Shown here: one piece after another, positions 8,701-14,686 of the stretch | Numbering within the stretch: the first letter of the stretch is position 1 | Layout of the letters: every line of letters begins with the position of its first letter | NCBI GenBank assembly: GCA_049454855.1 | Contig: JBMUAQ010000030.1 | Coordinates: 1 to 21,164 of the forward strand | Direction: 5' to 3' | Length of the DNA: 21,164 bases | From: UBA2093 sp049454855 | GTDB taxonomy: Bacteria > Actinomycetota > Acidimicrobiia > Acidimicrobiales > Ilumatobacteraceae | Notes under the pieces: model-generated | Databases searched by the model: none | What the model saw: the letters and a program-made list of their open reading frames with translations, nothing else | What the model was told of the DNA's origin: nothing | Program-made: the position numbers and the translations under genes

Positions 8701-9138
8701 CCGCACCTCGAGCGGGTCGAGACCCTCCCAACCGGGGGCCAGTTTCTGCAGCAGGGCACGCACTCCCGCCACCACGATGCGCGGGCGGTGACCGTCACTG
8801 CGCAGGCGCCACAGCACGCGTGTGCGCTCGCCCATGGTGCGCACCGCGGGGCTGACGCGCTCGAACGGAAGGGTCTCCCACGCGGGGAAATGCTCCACGT
8901 CGGCGGCCGGCACGAACGCCGCGAGGTCGTCGGCCAGGTCGCGCGCAGCCGTGCCCGTGGGGGTCGCGATCACGAGCGGGGTGCGGCTGCCCGCACCGGC
9001 GAGGGCGGCAAGCACCACCGCGCGGGCCACCTCGGGAACGGCGAGAACGGCGTTGCGCCGTCCCATCACGTCGCGCAGGCCGGGTTCGTCCTGTGCAAGG
9101 AACGCGAGGTCGGCGAGCGGTGCGCCGCCGGTGTCCAT
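5719..9138 (-). CDS. mfd: Transcription-repair coupling factor Mfd
   Basis: An ATP-driven translocase that removes RNA polymerase stalled at DNA lesions and recruits UvrA for nucleotide excision repair. The 1139 residues are full length. In order: a UvrB-like N-terminal module (about 1-350, with TPTGTAARDLADDL and FPAWETLPFERVSP); the CarD-like RNA-polymerase-interacting domain (about 470-560, GGYVVHAHHGVGRYEGM); helicase motifs with Walker A GDVGFGKT (629-636), DEEQ (730-733) and LSATPIPRTLEMS; RecA-like domain 2 with FDVLVCTTIIESGIDMP and QLRGRVGRGGQRAYAY; and the C-terminal TRCF domain. ATG 9138 lies four bases past the pth stop. It belongs to one compact unit with pth and rplY upstream and the SurA-like gene, mazG and eno downstream. 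Confidence 0.98.
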   Translation of the reverse strand: MDTGGAPLADLAFLAQDEPGLRDVMGRRNAVLAVPEVARAVVLAALAGAGSRTPLVIATPTGTAARDLADDLAAFVPAADVEHFPAWETLPFERVSPAVRTMGERTRVLWRLRSDGHRPRIVVAGVRALLQKLAPGWEGLDPLEVRRGATVDLDALCVGLVRYGYRRENVVEHRGEFARRGSIVDIFPSTDDEPVRIDTWGDEVDRLTRFDVTGQRSSEDIDLVRVFPARELVVDDTVRSRAAALVAAEPWGREQWERLSEGQVFDGMESWLPWLTDRDELLTDAIGPDAFVVLADPRRMLDRARELIADEDDLARALASSWARDASVEFPRLHVSPDRLLSADLPVPALNLVSAPDSPGAQLVQAAGWGPIVHDPGPVAARVSQMLSERWRVVAVASTDEAAGRLVDLFAGFGVSFTRAHGNDLLQPGAWVTVGRLSAGFSMPASRLAVITESDLSGRRSTRRRSQSRSRAAVTVFEDLKPGGYVVHAHHGVGRYEGMVKRALGGVERDYLLIEYKGGDRLYVPTDQLASLRQYVGGEAPVLHRMGGSDFARTKSRVRSAVRAVAQELVVLYQKRVNARGHAFPSDTPWQDEMEQAFPFVETPDQYKAIVAVKEDMESPVPMDRLVCGDVGFGKTEVAVRAAFKAIQAGKQVAVLVPTTLLAAQHGTTFSERFAGYPIRVEVLSRFLSAAESRKVIEGLRSGEIDCVIGTHRLLQESVTFKDLGLLVIDEEQRFGVQHKEAIKRLRHDVDVITLSATPIPRTLEMSLVGIRDLSLLNTPPADRQPILTYVGEYSEPVALEAIRRELLREGQVFWVHNRVQSIEERARELRELVPEARIAVAHGQMDETELEQVVVDFWERRFDVLVCTTIIESGIDMPAVNTLVVERADLLGLGQLHQLRGRVGRGGQRAYAYLFHPRDSVMTEDAHERLRTIGEATELGSGFKIAMRDLEIRGAGNLLGEAQSGHIAAVGYDLYCQMVTEAVAEMKGEHTEEPREIRIDVPVDAHLPADYVPGEELRLEAYRRLADVTTAEGVRDVEREWRDRFGPLPPAAASLLTVALLRTECLRCGFEEIVETGGGIRISPVELRASQAMALRRLSPRAEWREKQKHMIVPMHRDDPAGEVLRIIGELWEHGDDN

Positions 9139-9142
9139 CAGG

Positions 9143-9724
9143 TCACCGTCCGTTGAAGGCGGTCATCGCGGCCGTCACGCCGTCGGCGACGATTGCCTCC
9201 ACGGCATCGGCAGCCATCGCGATGTTCACGTCCATCGCCCTGCGTGCGGCCGACGACATGGGGCTGAGCACGTGGTCGGCGCCCTGCTCCTTCGACGTCG
9301 GCTTGCCCACCCCGATGCGCACACGCACGAACCCTGCCGAGTGCACGTGCTGGTTGATGCTGCGCAGGCCGTTGTGCCCGGCGAGGCCGCCGCCCTCCTT
9401 CACACGCACGGTGCCGGGCTCGAGGTCGAGCTCGTCGTGCACCACCACGAGTCGCGTGAGGTCGTCGATGCCGTGCCGGCGCATCAGCGCCCCGACAGCG
9501 TTGCCGGACTCGTTCATGAACGTGGTGGGCACCGCCAGCACCACGGGTTGGCCGGCGATCATGGTCTCACCGACGAGTGCACGGTCCCGGCCGGCACGCA
9601 GTTTCGTGCCGGTGCGCGAGGCAAGAAGCTCGACGGTCAGCTGGCCGACGTTGTGGAGCGTGTTCGCGTACCGGCGACCGGGGTTGCCGAGTCCGACAAC
9701 TACGGTGCGCCCGTGGGCGGTCAC
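9143..9724 (-). CDS. pth: Peptidyl-tRNA hydrolase
   Basis: Cleaves the ester bond of peptidyl-tRNAs dropped from ribosomes and so recycles tRNA. The 193 residues carry all hallmarks of bacterial Pth: VVVGLGNPGRRYANTLHNVG with catalytic His24, PTTFMNESG with Asn71, and VVVHDELDLEPG with Asp97, matching H20, N68 and D93 of the E. coli enzyme. The GTG start at 9724 overlaps the rplY TGA by four bases (GTGA), so translation is probably coupled to rplY. The rplY-pth-mfd order is conserved in many Actinomycetota and Firmicutes. Identification is certain. Confidence 0.97.
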   Translation of the reverse strand: MTAHGRTVVVGLGNPGRRYANTLHNVGQLTVELLASRTGTKLRAGRDRALVGETMIAGQPVVLAVPTTFMNESGNAVGALMRRHGIDDLTRLVVVHDELDLEPGTVRVKEGGGLAGHNGLRSINQHVHSAGFVRVRIGVGKPTSKEQGADHVLSPMSSAARRAMDVNIAMAADAVEAIVADGVTAAMTAFNGR

Positions 9725-10353
9725 TCTGCGGCGGGAGCGGGAGCGGCGCCCTCCGCGGCACCCTCGGCGGGTGCGGCGGTGGTCTCCGTCGCGGCACGCG
9801 ACATGAGCACGGTGACGACCGGCATGTCGGAATCACCCGTTGCGACGACACCGTCAGGCAGCTTGATGTCAGCCAGACGGATGACAGAGTCGACCTGCAT
9901 GTCGGTGATGTCGATGAGGATCTCGTTCGGGATGTTCGCCGGGGTGGTGCGCACCTCGACGGTGTCCACGGCGGGGTCAACGAGACCGCCGGCCGACAGC
10001 ACGGCCTTCGCGGTGCCCGTGAGGTGCACCGGCACGTTGACGAGGATCTCCTCGTTCAGGTTTACCTGGATGAAGTCGACGTGGCTGACGGTGCGCTTCA
10101 CCGGGTGACGCTGCATGTCCTTCACGACCGCGTTGTAGGAGTTGCCGTCGACGTTCAGGGTGAGCACGGTGTTGGTGCCGGCGGGTCCGGAGAGTGCGAG
10201 GCGCAGGTCACGGCGTGCGACCGACAGCGACACGGGGGTCATGCCGTGGCCGTAGAGGACGCCGGGGATGCGGTCGAGGGCGCGGAGACGACGCGAGTTG
10301 GCGCTGCCCGTGGCGCGGCCGGTCTCGGCGGTGAGGGTTGCTGAACTTGACAC
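9721..10353 (-). CDS. rplY: Large ribosomal subunit protein bL25, long Ctc form
   Basis: Binds 5S rRNA in the 50S subunit. The 210 residues comprise an L25 RNA-binding domain (about 1-95, with IPGVLYGHG and SHVDFIQVNLNEEI) and a C-terminal TL5/Ctc domain (about 100-185, with VDTVEVRTTPANIPNEI and IDITDMQV), ending in an Ala/Pro/Glu-rich tail, as in the general-stress Ctc proteins. The GTG start at 10353 suits the N-terminus of the family. No ribosome binding site is seen; instead TAGACT lies eight bases before it, consistent with a leaderless or nearly leaderless transcript. This would be the first gene of the unit rplY-pth-mfd-surA-mazG. Confidence 0.95.
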   Translation of the reverse strand: MSSSATLTAETGRATGSANSRRLRALDRIPGVLYGHGMTPVSLSVARRDLRLALSGPAGTNTVLTLNVDGNSYNAVVKDMQRHPVKRTVSHVDFIQVNLNEEILVNVPVHLTGTAKAVLSAGGLVDPAVDTVEVRTTPANIPNEILIDITDMQVDSVIRLADIKLPDGVVATGDSDMPVVTVLMSRAATETTAAPAEGAAEGAAPAPAAE

Positions 10354-10361
10354 GGCTAGCG

Positions 10362-10367
10362 AGTCTA
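10362..10367 (-). promoter_or_regulatory. Candidate -10 box of rplY, near-leaderless
   Basis: Minus-strand TAGACT followed by eight bases and GTG 10353. It lies in the 86-base prs-rplY gap, downstream of the hairpin that may end prs transcription. Confidence 0.42.
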
Positions 10368-10413
10368 GGAGGGTCCCGGCGCCCATTCCACCGCCCGTCG
10401 GACGCCCGCACGG

Positions 10414-10432
10414 GCCCGGTTCACGTCCGGGC
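10414..10432 (-). terminator. Hairpin just downstream of prs
   Basis: GCCCGG at 10414-10419 pairs perfectly with CCGGGC at 10427-10432 around a seven-base loop, beginning 8 bases past the prs stop. There is no T-run, so it may be an actinobacterial I-shaped terminator, a transcript stabiliser or a chance GC-rich pairing. Confidence 0.35.
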
Positions 10433-10439
10433 GGGGGCT

Positions 10440-11447
10440 CTAGTGCTGGTTCTCGCCGCCGAACAGTTCCGAGACGCTGGTCTCGTCGAACACCGCAGCG
10501 AGGGCGTCGGCGATGATCTTGGCGACCGACAGCACCTCCACCTTCGGGAAGGCCCGGTCGGCGGGCAGGGGCAGTGTGTTCGTGATGACCACGCGGTCGA
10601 GGGGGCTGCCCTGCAAACGCTCCACGGCCGGGCCCGACAGGACACCGTGGGTGGCCATGGCCCACACCTCGCGCGCGCCGCGCTCGATCAGCAGCTCGGC
10701 GGCCGACACGATGGTTCCGCCGGTGTCGATCATGTCGTCGGTGAGGATGCACAGGCGGCCCTCGACCTCACCGATGACCTCCTTCGCGATCGCCACGTTG
10801 GTGGTGCCCTTCGGGCGGCGCTTGTTGATGAAGGCGACGTCGGCGTTCTTGTCGGCGAGGTGCTGGGCGAACCGCTCCGCCACCTTCACGCGTCCCGCAT
10901 CGGGCGACACGATGACGAGGTCGCTCGGGGCGTTCTCGCGCACGTACGTCTCGAGCACCGGCAGCGCCGTGAGGTGGTCGACCGGGCCGGAGAAGAAACC
11001 CTGGATCTGGCCGCTGTGGAGGTCGATCGAGACGAGGCGTGATGCGCCCGCCGCCTTGAACAGGTCGGCGATCAACCGCGCGGTGATCGGTTCGCGGCCC
11101 TCGGCCTTGCGGTCCTGGCGCGCGTACCCGTAGAAGGGGCACACCGCAGTGATGCGCTTCGCGCTCGCACGTGCGGCGGCATCGATCATGATCAGCTGCT
11201 CCATGATGGAGTCGTTGATGCTCCCGGCATCCGTGCCGAAGTGGGTCTGCATGATGAACACGTCGCCACCGCGGATGGAATCCGCGAAGCGGGGCCGCAG
11301 CTCGCCGTTCGAGAACTGCGCGATCTCGACGTCGCCGAGGCGGATCGCGAGGTGGTCGGCCACCTCCTGGGCGAGCGCTGGGTGCGTGCGGCCGGTGAAG
11401 AGGGAGAGGCGCTTCGTGGGGACCTTCTCCATCGTGCGCGCGTTCAC
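10440..11447 (-). CDS. prs: Ribose-phosphate pyrophosphokinase (PRPP synthase)
   Basis: Makes 5-phosphoribosyl-1-pyrophosphate from ribose 5-phosphate and ATP, feeding purine, pyrimidine, histidine, tryptophan and NAD synthesis. The class I features are present: LFTGRTHPALAQEVA near the N-terminus, the regulatory-flexible region HFGTDAGSINDSIMEQLIM, YGYARQDRK, SPDAGRVKVAERFA and the PRPP-binding loop DDMIDTGGTIVSAAELL. The start is uncertain. GTG 11447 (335 residues) is chosen because TAGTGT stands exactly seven bases before it, the leaderless pattern. ATG 11432 (330 residues, MEKVPTKRLSLF) also fits family alignments, whereas GTG 11456 would overlap the -10 box. In many Actinomycetota glmU precedes prs; here the next gene upstream is tRNA-Gln. 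Confidence 0.96.
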   Translation of the reverse strand: MNARTMEKVPTKRLSLFTGRTHPALAQEVADHLAIRLGDVEIAQFSNGELRPRFADSIRGGDVFIMQTHFGTDAGSINDSIMEQLIMIDAAARASAKRITAVCPFYGYARQDRKAEGREPITARLIADLFKAAGASRLVSIDLHSGQIQGFFSGPVDHLTALPVLETYVRENAPSDLVIVSPDAGRVKVAERFAQHLADKNADVAFINKRRPKGTTNVAIAKEVIGEVEGRLCILTDDMIDTGGTIVSAAELLIERGAREVWAMATHGVLSGPAVERLQGSPLDRVVITNTLPLPADRAFPKVEVLSVAKIIADALAAVFDETSVSELFGGENQH

Positions 11448-11454
11448 GAAACCC

Positions 11455-11460
11455 ACACTA
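11455..11460 (-). promoter_or_regulatory. Candidate leaderless -10 box of prs
   Basis: Minus-strand TAGTGT (TANNNT) seven bases before GTG 11447. No ribosome binding site is present before any of the possible prs starts, which supports a leaderless transcript. Confidence 0.45.
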
Positions 11461-11481
11461 GAACACCGTCCGAACGGGGCT

Positions 11482-11495
11482 CTGACCCGGGTCAG
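11482..11495. repeat. Perfect 14-base palindrome between tRNA-Gln and prs
   Basis: CTGACCCGGGTCAG is its own reverse complement. It lies 20 bases downstream of the tRNA-Gln gene and about 22 bases upstream of the prs -10 box. It could be an operator for prs, or a short hairpin in the tRNA trailer. No T-run follows. Confidence 0.45.
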
Positions 11496-11514
11496 TGTGG
11501 ATGCGGGACGCGGA

Positions 11515-11589
11515 TGGTTCCGGGAAGAGGACTCGAACCCCTATTAACGGGACCAAAACCCGCTGTCCTGCCAGTTGGACGATCCCGGA
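11515..11589 (-). tRNA. tRNA-Gln (anticodon TTG)
   Basis: The minus strand folds into a full cloverleaf. The acceptor stem is TCCGGGA (11589-11583) with TCCCGGA (11525-11519). The discriminator is A (11518) and the CCA end is encoded (11517-11515). The D stem is GTCC/GGAC. The anticodon stem is GCGGG/CCCGT with loop TTTTGGT, whose anticodon TTG (11556-11554) reads CAA and by wobble CAG. The T arm is AGGGG-TTCGAGT-CCTCT. A tRNA-Gln gene near prs is common in Actinomycetota. A possible -10 box, TACCGT, lies at 11607-11602. Confidence 0.96.
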
Positions 11590-11601
11590 AGGTTGCGCCG
11601 C

Positions 11602-11607
11602 ACGGTA
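11602..11607 (-). promoter_or_regulatory. Candidate -10 box of tRNA-Gln
   Basis: Minus-strand TACCGT (TANNNT) 12 bases before the mature 5' end, leaving a short 5' leader for RNase P. It is in the 63-base divergent gap shared with the bS22 gene. Confidence 0.35.
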
Positions 11608-11637
11608 CCCGATTTTCCGTTTTCCGCTTCCCCACGG

Positions 11638-11643
11638 TAGGTT
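11638..11643 (+). promoter_or_regulatory. Candidate -10 box of the bS22 gene, near-leaderless
   Basis: TAGGTT (TANNNT) ends nine bases before ATG 11653, predicting a leader of zero to three bases. No ribosome binding site is visible before the ATG. Confidence 0.42.
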
Positions 11644-11652
11644 CGAACACTC

Positions 11653-11745
11653 ATGGGTTCGCTGATCAAGAAGCGCCGCAAGCGCATGCGGAAGAAGAAG
11701 CACAAGAAGATGCTCCGCCGCACGCGCCACCAGCGTCGCAAGTAG
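11653..11745 (+). CDS. Small basic ribosomal protein bS22 (AURKAIP1/COX24-domain protein)
   Basis: A 30-residue peptide, extremely basic (about two thirds Lys, Arg or His), beginning MGSLIKKRRKRMRKKKHKKM. It matches the actinobacterial family MGSVIKKRRKRM...KKKH, annotated as AURKAIP1/COX24 domain or bS22, found as an extra 30S protein in mycobacterial ribosome structures. It therefore probably binds 16S rRNA on the small subunit. Mycobacterial members have about 33 residues and end RRKLGK; this one stops at QRRK, lacking the last three residues. It is the only plus-strand gene in the left 16 kb and is divergent from tRNA-Gln. Such genes are easily missed because of their size. Confidence 0.88.
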   Translation: MGSLIKKRRKRMRKKKHKKMLRRTRHQRRK

Positions 11746-11778
11746 CAACCGGGCCACGGGCCCCTCGGATGTCGCGAT

Positions 11779-11802
11779 GCACGCGCCCTCAGGGGCGCGT
11801 GC
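11779..11802. terminator. Strong hairpin between convergent bS22 and ispE
   Basis: GCACGCGCCC (11779-11788) and GGGCGCGTGC (11793-11802) form a perfect 10-bp stem with loop TCAG. It serves both converging genes and overlaps the ispE stop codon (11789-11791). No T-run on either side, so a bidirectional hairpin terminator is inferred. Confidence 0.6.
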
Positions 11803-12517
11803 TCGTCGTTATCACCACCGCGCCGTCAAGGGATCCCGCGATGCCGGGGTGGTGCCCGTGGAGGAACCATGTGGCCCCGCTGCCCGCCAGCAGCGGTTCG
11901 GTGCCCGCGGCGGCCGTGATGCGGTCGCGCCACTGCGCCAGACGGGGCTCGACGGCCATCGCGGCCCCGGTGAGGTCGTTGCCCGACGGATGACGCGGCC
12001 CGCCCATGGCGTCCCACCTCGCGTACACCGCAGGAGTGGACACGTGCAGCGGCGGCACCACGAGGGTGATGTCGCGGGGCTCGAAGGGGAGTGGCTGCAC
12101 GTTCTCGCCGATGCCGGTGACACGCGCGCGGCCGCCGACGAGACAGAAGGGAATGTCGGCACCGAGCCGTGATGCTGCCTCCGCACCGGTGAAGCCGGCC
12201 CAACGCAGCGCCGCCGCGGCATCGGAGGAACCACCGCCGAGTCCGCCACCGTTCGGTACGTTCTTCGTGATGCGCACGCGTGCGGTGCGACCGGCCGTCT
12301 CGAGCGCGCGGACGACGAGGTTCGTCCGGTCGACAGGGACGCCGGCGGCGAACGGACCGTCGACCTCGATGCTGATCGACGGCGCATCCTCGATCTCCAG
12401 GGTGTCGGCGAGGACGAGCGACACCATCTCGGCGTCGATGAGGTGGTAGCCGTCGTGGCGCACGCCGGTGATGCACAGCGACAGAGTCAGCTTCGCGGGT
12501 GCGTCGACAACTGCCAT
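11789..12517 (-). CDS. ispE: 4-diphosphocytidyl-2-C-methyl-D-erythritol kinase
   Basis: ATP-dependent kinase of the MEP pathway to isopentenyl diphosphate. A GHMP-kinase fold is evident: VDAPAKLTLSLCITG with Lys9, DGYHLIDAEM, the ATP loop PNGGGLGGGSSDAAAALRW (88-106), GADIPF with catalytic Asp122, and the C-terminal glycine loop LLAGSGATWFLHG. It has 242 residues, against the usual 280-310; the C-terminal half appears trimmed but all key motifs remain. ATG 12517 is fixed by the family N-terminus and lies 13 bases after the rsmA stop. It is the last gene of metG-tatD-DPBB-rsmA-ispE, and rsmA-ispE is a standard actinobacterial pair. Confidence 0.95.
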   Translation of the reverse strand: MAVVDAPAKLTLSLCITGVRHDGYHLIDAEMVSLVLADTLEIEDAPSISIEVDGPFAAGVPVDRTNLVVRALETAGRTARVRITKNVPNGGGLGGGSSDAAAALRWAGFTGAEAASRLGADIPFCLVGGRARVTGIGENVQPLPFEPRDITLVVPPLHVSTPAVYARWDAMGGPRHPSGNDLTGAAMAVEPRLAQWRDRITAAAGTEPLLAGSGATWFLHGHHPGIAGSLDGAVVITTSTRP

Positions 12518-12530
12518 CGGGATGAGTCTG

Positions 12531-13358
12531 TCACCGCGTCGCGGCGATGGTGCGTGCGAGACGCACCCAGTCGTGAACCGACAGTTCCTCGGCGCGCGCG
12601 GTGGGGGCGATGCCCGAGCTCTCCATCTGGCCCTCGGTGGCCACCCCCGCGAGCGCCCCGCGCAGCATCTTGCGTCGCTTGGCGAAGCCCGCCCGCACGA
12701 GTGAGAAGAGCAGCGCACGGTCGATGTCGGCGGCCACCGGCTCGCTGCGGCGCACGATCGACACGAGCGCCGAGTCCACGTTGGGTCGAGGCAGGAACAC
12801 CGTCGGCGGCACAGTGCCGGCAACCGATGCCTCGGCATGGAACGCGACCTTCACGCTGACGGCACCGTACGCGTCGTCTCCCGGTGACGCTGCGAGACGC
12901 TCGCCGACCTCCTTCTGCACCATCACGAAGAGATGCCTCACCGCGGGGACATCGTCCAGCACGTCGGCCACGAGGGGGGTGGCCACGTTGTAGGGGAGGT
13001 TCGCCACGAGGTGCCAGTCGTCGCGACCGGCGAGGAGCGTGTCCCAGTCGAGCCGGGTTGCGTCGCCGTGCACCACCCGCACGTTCGACAGGTGCGCCAC
13101 GTTCGCGTGCAGGAGTGGCAGCAGGTTCTCGTCGATCTCCACGGCGGTGACGTCGGCCCCGGTCTCGGCGAGCGCGAGCGTGAGCGACCCCAGGCCCGCG
13201 CCGACCTCCACCACCGCGTCGCCCGCACCGACGCCCGCGAGACGCGCGATTCGGCGCACGGTGTTGGGGTCGACCACGAAGTTCTGTCCGAGTGCGCGCT
13301 TGGCCCGGTGGCCGCGCGAGTCCAGCTGACGCGATGCATCGCCACGGGAGATGGTCAC
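12531..13358 (-). CDS. rsmA: 16S rRNA (adenine1518/1519-N6) dimethyltransferase
   Basis: Dimethylates two adjacent adenines in the 3'-terminal helix of 16S rRNA with SAM, a late step and checkpoint in 30S assembly; loss gives kasugamycin resistance (ksgA). The 275 residues show RAKRALGQNFVVDP, SAM motif I EVGAGLGSLTLALAE (51-65), VEIDENLLPLL, GDATRLDW, the catalytic motif NLPY (120-123) and a C-terminal RNA-binding part with FAKRRKMLRGAL. The start GTG 13358 gives a family-typical N-terminus. It lies 24 bases after the upstream gene. Identification is certain. Confidence 0.97.
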   Translation of the reverse strand: MTISRGDASRQLDSRGHRAKRALGQNFVVDPNTVRRIARLAGVGAGDAVVEVGAGLGSLTLALAETGADVTAVEIDENLLPLLHANVAHLSNVRVVHGDATRLDWDTLLAGRDDWHLVANLPYNVATPLVADVLDDVPAVRHLFVMVQKEVGERLAASPGDDAYGAVSVKVAFHAEASVAGTVPPTVFLPRPNVDSALVSIVRRSEPVAADIDRALLFSLVRAGFAKRRKMLRGALAGVATEGQMESSGIAPTARAEELSVHDWVRLARTIAATR

Positions 13359-13382
13359 GGCAGGGTCACTGTTCCGGTGGGG

Positions 13383-13889
13383 TCACCAGGTGAGCTCGAC
13401 CGGCAGCGGCGCATCCACCAGGTCGGCGATGTACGTGAACGCACCGAGGCTGAGCACGATGTCGAAGCCGGGCGGCACGTACACCGCGTTCAGGTTGGTG
13501 CACACCACCTTCCTGCCGTTGTTCAGGTTGCGCACGGTGATCACGGTGCCGAGCGGGATCACGTTCGTTGTGCACGCGTTGCCCTCGATGGTGGGGAACT
13601 CCTTGAAGCTCGCCACCCCGCGCAGCAGGCGACCGTCGTTCTGTGCGGGGTAGGCGATGGCGCCCTGGCCGTTCGGTTTGTTGCTCACCGGGCCCTCGAC
13701 ACTCGCGGGTGCGTCCTGCACGGCGTCCACGTTCAGGCCGACATCGAGAGTGGTTGTGGTGATCGCGGGCACCGTGGAGTCGACGGAGTCGGCGGGGCGA
13801 CCGCCGGCCACGAACACCACGGGAAGCACCACCGCGGTCACGAGCGCCGCGAAGCGGATGCGGTTGCGGTCGACGCGCGACAGCTGCAC
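13383..13889 (-). CDS. Secreted RlpA-like double-psi beta-barrel protein in the rpfB slot
   Basis: A 168-residue protein with a basic N-terminus, a membrane or signal segment (about 11-30, IRFAALVTAVVLPVVFVAGG), a Thr/Ser/Pro-rich linker and a C-terminal RlpA-like double-psi beta-barrel (about 90-168) with LLRGVASF, IPLGTVITVRNLNNGRKVVC and FDIVLSLGAF. Cys106 and Cys130 may pair. RlpA from Pseudomonas is a lytic transglycosylase whose His (in HRTLPLGT) and Asp (in NDRGP) are required; here these align with TNVIPLGT and TNLNAV, so both are gone and a binding rather than cleaving role is likely. GTG 13889 lies two bases past the tatD stop. In many actinobacteria rpfB, a muralytic resuscitation factor, sits here between tatD and rsmA. 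Its exact role is unknown. Confidence 0.72.
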   Translation of the reverse strand: MQLSRVDRNRIRFAALVTAVVLPVVFVAGGRPADSVDSTVPAITTTTLDVGLNVDAVQDAPASVEGPVSNKPNGQGAIAYPAQNDGRLLRGVASFKEFPTIEGNACTTNVIPLGTVITVRNLNNGRKVVCTNLNAVYVPPGFDIVLSLGAFTYIADLVDAPLPVELTW

Positions 13890-13891
13890 GG

Positions 13892-14686
13892 TCAGGCCTC
13901 CATCCTCGGGAAGGCCCGCAGCGCGTTGGCCGACGTGATGTCGGCGAGTTCCTGTGGGTGGATGCCCCTCAGGTCGGCGATCGCGGTTCCGACGACGCCG
14001 ACGTGCGCGGGCTCGTTCGGCCGGCCGCGGTGGGGAACCGGCGCGAGGAAGGGGGAGTCGGTCTCCACCAGCATCCGGTCGAGCGGGCACATCCGGGCGG
14101 CCTCGCGCAGGTCGGTGGCGTTCTTGAAGGTGACGATGCCGCTGAACGAGATGAATGCGCCGCGGTCGAGACATCCCCTCGCCTCGTCGGGGCCACCGGT
14201 GAAGCAGTGGATCACCGTGCTGCCGGGCAGGCCCCCGGAGTCGAACACGGCGAACGTGTCGTCCCATGCATCGCGGGTGTGCACAACGAGTGACACGTCG
14301 TGCTGCCGGGCGAGTGCGATCTGCGCCTCGAACGCGGGCAGCTGCACGTCGCGCGGGGAGTTCTCGTAGTGGTAGTCGAGCCCGCACTCGCCGACCGCCA
14401 CCACGCGCGGCGATGCCACGAGGTCGGCGATGGTCCCCACGCCCTCGACGGCGTCGTGGGGGTGCAGGCCCACGGTTGCCCACACATCACCGTGCTGCGA
14501 GGCGATGTCGATGGCCTGCAGGCTGGTGTCGCGCGCGGTGCCGATCACCACGAAACGCGACACCCCTGCCTCGCGCGCACGACGCAGCAGCTCGTCGGAA
14601 CCGGTCTCCACCATCTGCTCCTGCGTGTGGCAGTGCGTGTCGGTCCAGCCCGTGACGCCGGTGCCAGAGGTCATCGATGCACTCAC
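13892..14686 (-). CDS. tatD: TatD-family metal-dependent deoxyribonuclease
   Basis: TIM-barrel hydrolase of the TatD/YcfH family, which has 3'-5' exonuclease activity on DNA or RNA and is linked to repair or RNA turnover. The 264 residues have all metal ligands: TDTHCH (Asp16, His18, His20), VGECGLDYHY (Glu100), VVHTRDAWDD (His136), VIHCFTGG (His160) and VETDSPFLAP (Asp210). The GTG start at 14686 overlaps the metG TGA by four bases (GTGA), arguing for this start over the later ATG 14674 and for translational coupling. The pairing of metG and tatD is widespread in bacteria. Substrate in vivo is not settled for the family. Confidence 0.95.
   Translation of the reverse strand: MSASMTSGTGVTGWTDTHCHTQEQMVETGSDELLRRAREAGVSRFVVIGTARDTSLQAIDIASQHGDVWATVGLHPHDAVEGVGTIADLVASPRVVAVGECGLDYHYENSPRDVQLPAFEAQIALARQHDVSLVVHTRDAWDDTFAVFDSGGLPGSTVIHCFTGGPDEARGCLDRGAFISFSGIVTFKNATDLREAARMCPLDRMLVETDSPFLAPVPHRGRPNEPAHVGVVGTAIADLRGIHPQELADITSANALRAFPRMEA

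Noticed and set aside
11454..11456. GTG 11456 as the start of prs
   Set aside because: It would overlap the TAGTGT -10 box; the GTG at 11447 fits the leaderless spacing and the family N-terminus needs none of the extra residues.
11515..11589. tRNA-Gln as an attachment site for an integrated element
   Set aside because: No integrase, no direct repeat of the tRNA 3' end and no foreign-looking genes are seen on either side.
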